NCBI GenBank assembly: GCA_022824185.1
Contig: JAJEAU010000022.1
Location: 62,001 to 126,000 of the forward strand
Direction: 5' to 3'
From: Dehalococcoidia bacterium
GTDB taxonomy: Bacteria; Chloroflexota; Dehalococcoidia; Lucifugimonadales; Lucifugimonadaceae
DNA length: 64,000 nucleotides
The notes under the pieces are model-generated. The model saw only the letters and a program-made list of their open reading frames with translations. It was not told the origin of the DNA and made no database searches. Numbering within the stretch: position 1 is the first letter of the stretch; each line of letters opens with the position of its first letter. Both the position numbers and the translations under genes were made by a program. Positions 62,116 through 64,000 of this stretch are shown piece by piece.

Positions 62116-64000
62116 TTGGTTTCTAAACAGTCTCAGACGGCTGACGCGGTTTCGCCGCGCCTGGAAACGTTAGTTGCTCTCGATTTAGAGACGACTGGGT
62201 TGAACTCGGCATCGGACCGGATCATCGATGTTGGTGCGGTGAAGTTTCGGGGAGACGAGCAGATCGGGGTTTTTCATTCTCTGGTCAACCCGCGGGTGAG
62301 GCTGCAGGAGTTCATCATCTCGTTGACGGGGATCACGCAGCATGACGTAGATGGTGCGCCGGATTGGAATGCTGTCCGGGATGAGTTGCGGGATTTCATC
62401 GGCGGTGCCAGGTTGGTTGGGCATAACGTGGAGTTCGACGTCGGGTTTTTGCGTTCGCATGGGATCGGCGTGGAGAAGCTGAGTTACGACACCGAGCAGA
62501 TGGCTCGAGTCGTGTTTCCGCAAGGACCGGAGTTCGGTCTCGGGAGATTGGCGCAGCGGTTTGGCGTGATGCACGACGATCCGCATCGTGCGCTATCGGA
62601 TGCATTGGCGTCTAAGGATCTGTTTTTGATCTTCCTCAAGGAGTTTGAGGCGATGCCAGTCGGAGCACTGGCCCGGATTGCGCAGTTGGGGATGCGTTCG
62701 GGTTGGAGTGTCAGCGAGTTGGCCACCAACATGGTTTCGGCAGGCGACGGCGTAGACGAGCAGGTCGGTCGATTGGGCATAGACGAGGGATCGTTAAATG
62801 AGCGTTTGAGGTTGCCGGGGCGATTTACGGGTTGGGGTGATTCGTCGGAAGAAGATGACAGTGAGGTTTCGGAAGAGCACGTTGTTCAGACCGAGATGGC
62901 GTTTCTGCCAGGCGGATTGGTCGAGTCGACGATGCCAACGTTCGAGGCACGGGAAGGTCAGCGCGAGATGGCTGTTACCGTGGCCCGCGCCATCGTAGGC
63001 AGGGAGAAGCTGATGGTGGAGGCGGGGACTGGTATCGGCAAGTCGTTGGCATATCTGTTGCCCGCGGCGTTGATGGTCGCGAATACCGGTGGCAAGGCGG
63101 TGATCTCCACGAATACGCTCAATCTGCAGGAACAGTTGCTGAATAAGGATTTCAAGACGGTTCGCGAGATTGTGAAGCACGAGACGGGCGTTGAGTTAGA
63201 AGCGGTGCAGCTTAAAGGCAGGTCGAACTATCTGTGTGTCCAGCGATGGCGCGATGCGGTTTCGCAGGGCAACCACGGGCAATCGGATGCTCGGGTGCTG
63301 TCGCAGTGTATGACTTGGCTGGGTGATACCGAGACCGGGGATCGATCTGAGCTGTCGCTGGGGTGGGACACCGGGATATTCAGTCGGTTGTCTGCTGACG
63401 GTTGCCCCCCAACGACGAGTGGCGGCGGATTCCCGTGTCAAGGGCCGCCGTGTTTCATGTTGAAGGCCCGAGCGAATGCTCAACATGCCGATGTTCTGAT
63501 CGTGAATCATGCGTTGCTGGTCAGCGACATGGCTGCGGAGAACGCCATATTGCCGCCGCATCAAGTGTTGGTGATTGACGAAGCCCACCATTTGAAGGAT
63601 GTGGCTACGCGGCATCTTGGGTTTGAGATCCGCGAGTCGCAGCTCATGGATGATCTGGGTGCACTGACCCGAAGCGATGGGATGTTCCCGCGGCTGGTAA
63701 GGCTCGCCACCATGCGAGGCGGCAGTGAGGAGGTCTTGTCCTCGGTGCCAGAAGTTCAACGGCAAATCGTGGAATCGGGAGACAAGGCGACTTTAGCGGC
63801 GAGTAGGATATGTGACGCCTTACGCGATCTGACCAGTTTCGTGACGCGGCGAGAACGGTCTCGTGAGATGCGGATTCTGGGTATGACGCGAATCACTCAG
63901 GAATGGCGTCGAGGCGTGGACGAGCATTGGGTGACGCTTTACCCGGCACTCACGGCTGTGGTCAACGGATTGAGGACGCTTTTGGATCTGGCGTCAACTG
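62116..64000 (+). CDS. dinG: DnaQ-like exonuclease fused to DinG-type helicase, C-terminus outside window
   Basis: The frame is open from 62083 to the right edge. The N-terminus has LVALDLETTGL, the first DnaQ exonuclease motif, with GHNVEFDVGFLRSHG and HRALSDALAS completing it. The helicase part has Walker A EAGTGIGKSLAYLLPAA near 298-314 and Walker B VIDEAHHL, with Cys residues in GRSNYLCVQRW and GFPCQGPPC of the XPD/DinG Fe-S type. This exonuclease-helicase fusion is the Gram-positive style DinG. TTG at 62116 is the likeliest start. No upstream ribosome site is clear. Confidence 0.9.
   Translation, partial: MVSKQSQTADAVSPRLETLVALDLETTGLNSASDRIIDVGAVKFRGDEQIGVFHSLVNPRVRLQEFIISLTGITQHDVDGAPDWNAVRDELRDFIGGARLVGHNVEFDVGFLRSHGIGVEKLSYDTEQMARVVFPQGPEFGLGRLAQRFGVMHDDPHRALSDALASKDLFLIFLKEFEAMPVGALARIAQLGMRSGWSVSELATNMVSAGDGVDEQVGRLGIDEGSLNERLRLPGRFTGWGDSSEEDDSEVSEEHVVQTEMAFLPGGLVESTMPTFEAREGQREMAVTVARAIVGREKLMVEAGTGIGKSLAYLLPAALMVANTGGKAVISTNTLNLQEQLLNKDFKTVREIVKHETGVELEAVQLKGRSNYLCVQRWRDAVSQGNHGQSDARVLSQCMTWLGDTETGDRSELSLGWDTGIFSRLSADGCPPTTSGGGFPCQGPPCFMLKARANAQHADVLIVNHALLVSDMAAENAILPPHQVLVIDEAHHLKDVATRHLGFEIRESQLMDDLGALTRSDGMFPRLVRLATMRGGSEEVLSSVPEVQRQIVESGDKATLAASRICDALRDLTSFVTRRERSREMRILGMTRITQEWRRGVDEHWVTLYPALTAVVNGLRTLLDLAST

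Noticed and set aside
1-64000. CRISPR arrays, insertion sequences or prophage genes
   Set aside because: No regularly spaced direct repeats, transposase motifs or phage structural or integrase genes were recognised on either strand.

Overview
The window reads as about 64 kb of a GC-rich bacterial chromosome carrying roughly sixty protein genes, one tRNA, one SRP RNA and one T-box leader. The gene mix points to a Chloroflexota organism, most likely a SAR202-type marine Dehalococcoidia. The supporting signs are several enolase-superfamily and other small-molecule catabolic enzymes, DUF3179, RraA-like and metallo-beta-lactamase-fold proteins, an L31-DUF1385 pair, a large SRP RNA with an Alu-type domain, and frequent GTG and TTG starts. 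This placement is inference; no 16S rRNA is present.

Layout. 1-3.4 kb: a histidine phosphatase cut by the left edge, mobA, a membrane DUF3179 protein, and a divergent RraA-like plus cyclophilin-like pair. 3.4-7.8 kb: a large FtsX-type permease with its ATPase. 8-14.3 kb: a methyltransferase/dienelactone hydrolase/JAMM group, a GNAT, a PhyH dioxygenase, and a YcaQ/SCO1664/DUF3090 group. 14.5-16.6 kb: a T-box leader with terminator ahead of citramalate synthase. 16.7-22.6 kb: inositol monophosphatase, htpX-pspAB-amidotransferase-like, gyrA. 22.7-28.7 kb: an MMPL exporter with an AttH lipoprotein, a flavin reductase, L21, L27, L31 and DUF1385. 28.6-32.7 kb: a minus-strand operon of a PduO adenosyltransferase, hisH, hisA, a methyltransferase-like gene, hisF and hisIE. 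32.8-34.3 kb: an A-type Fe-S carrier with YgfZ, then tRNA-Gly.

34.4-46.9 kb is a catabolic and accessory stretch. It holds two enolase-superfamily enzymes, an ATP sulfurylase with a dead kinase-like tail, a VIT-type metal transporter, a TPP enzyme, a SelA-like PLP enzyme, a serine beta-lactamase-fold protein, a DUF885 peptidase and an SRPBCC protein. 46.9-47.4 kb is a BrnTA toxin-antitoxin locus whose toxin is broken by a stop codon. 47.5-53.2 kb has a SulP transporter and a four-gene minus-strand cluster: an AAA ATPase, a small PD-(D/E)xK-like protein and two tandem metallo-beta-lactamase paralogs. 53.3-64 kb returns to housekeeping (lepA, galU, SRP RNA, rsmA, ispE), then an SDR, a HigBA toxin-antitoxin pair with a clear promoter and operator, a peroxiredoxin, a ketopantoate-reductase-like protein, and a DnaQ/DinG helicase cut by the right edge.

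The most notable items are the ATPase/nuclease-like/double MBL cluster (a candidate uncharacterised system), the leaderless autoregulated higBA promoter, the nonsense-mutated brnT beside an intact brnA, the ATP sulfurylase pseudo-kinase domain, and the T-box ahead of cimA.
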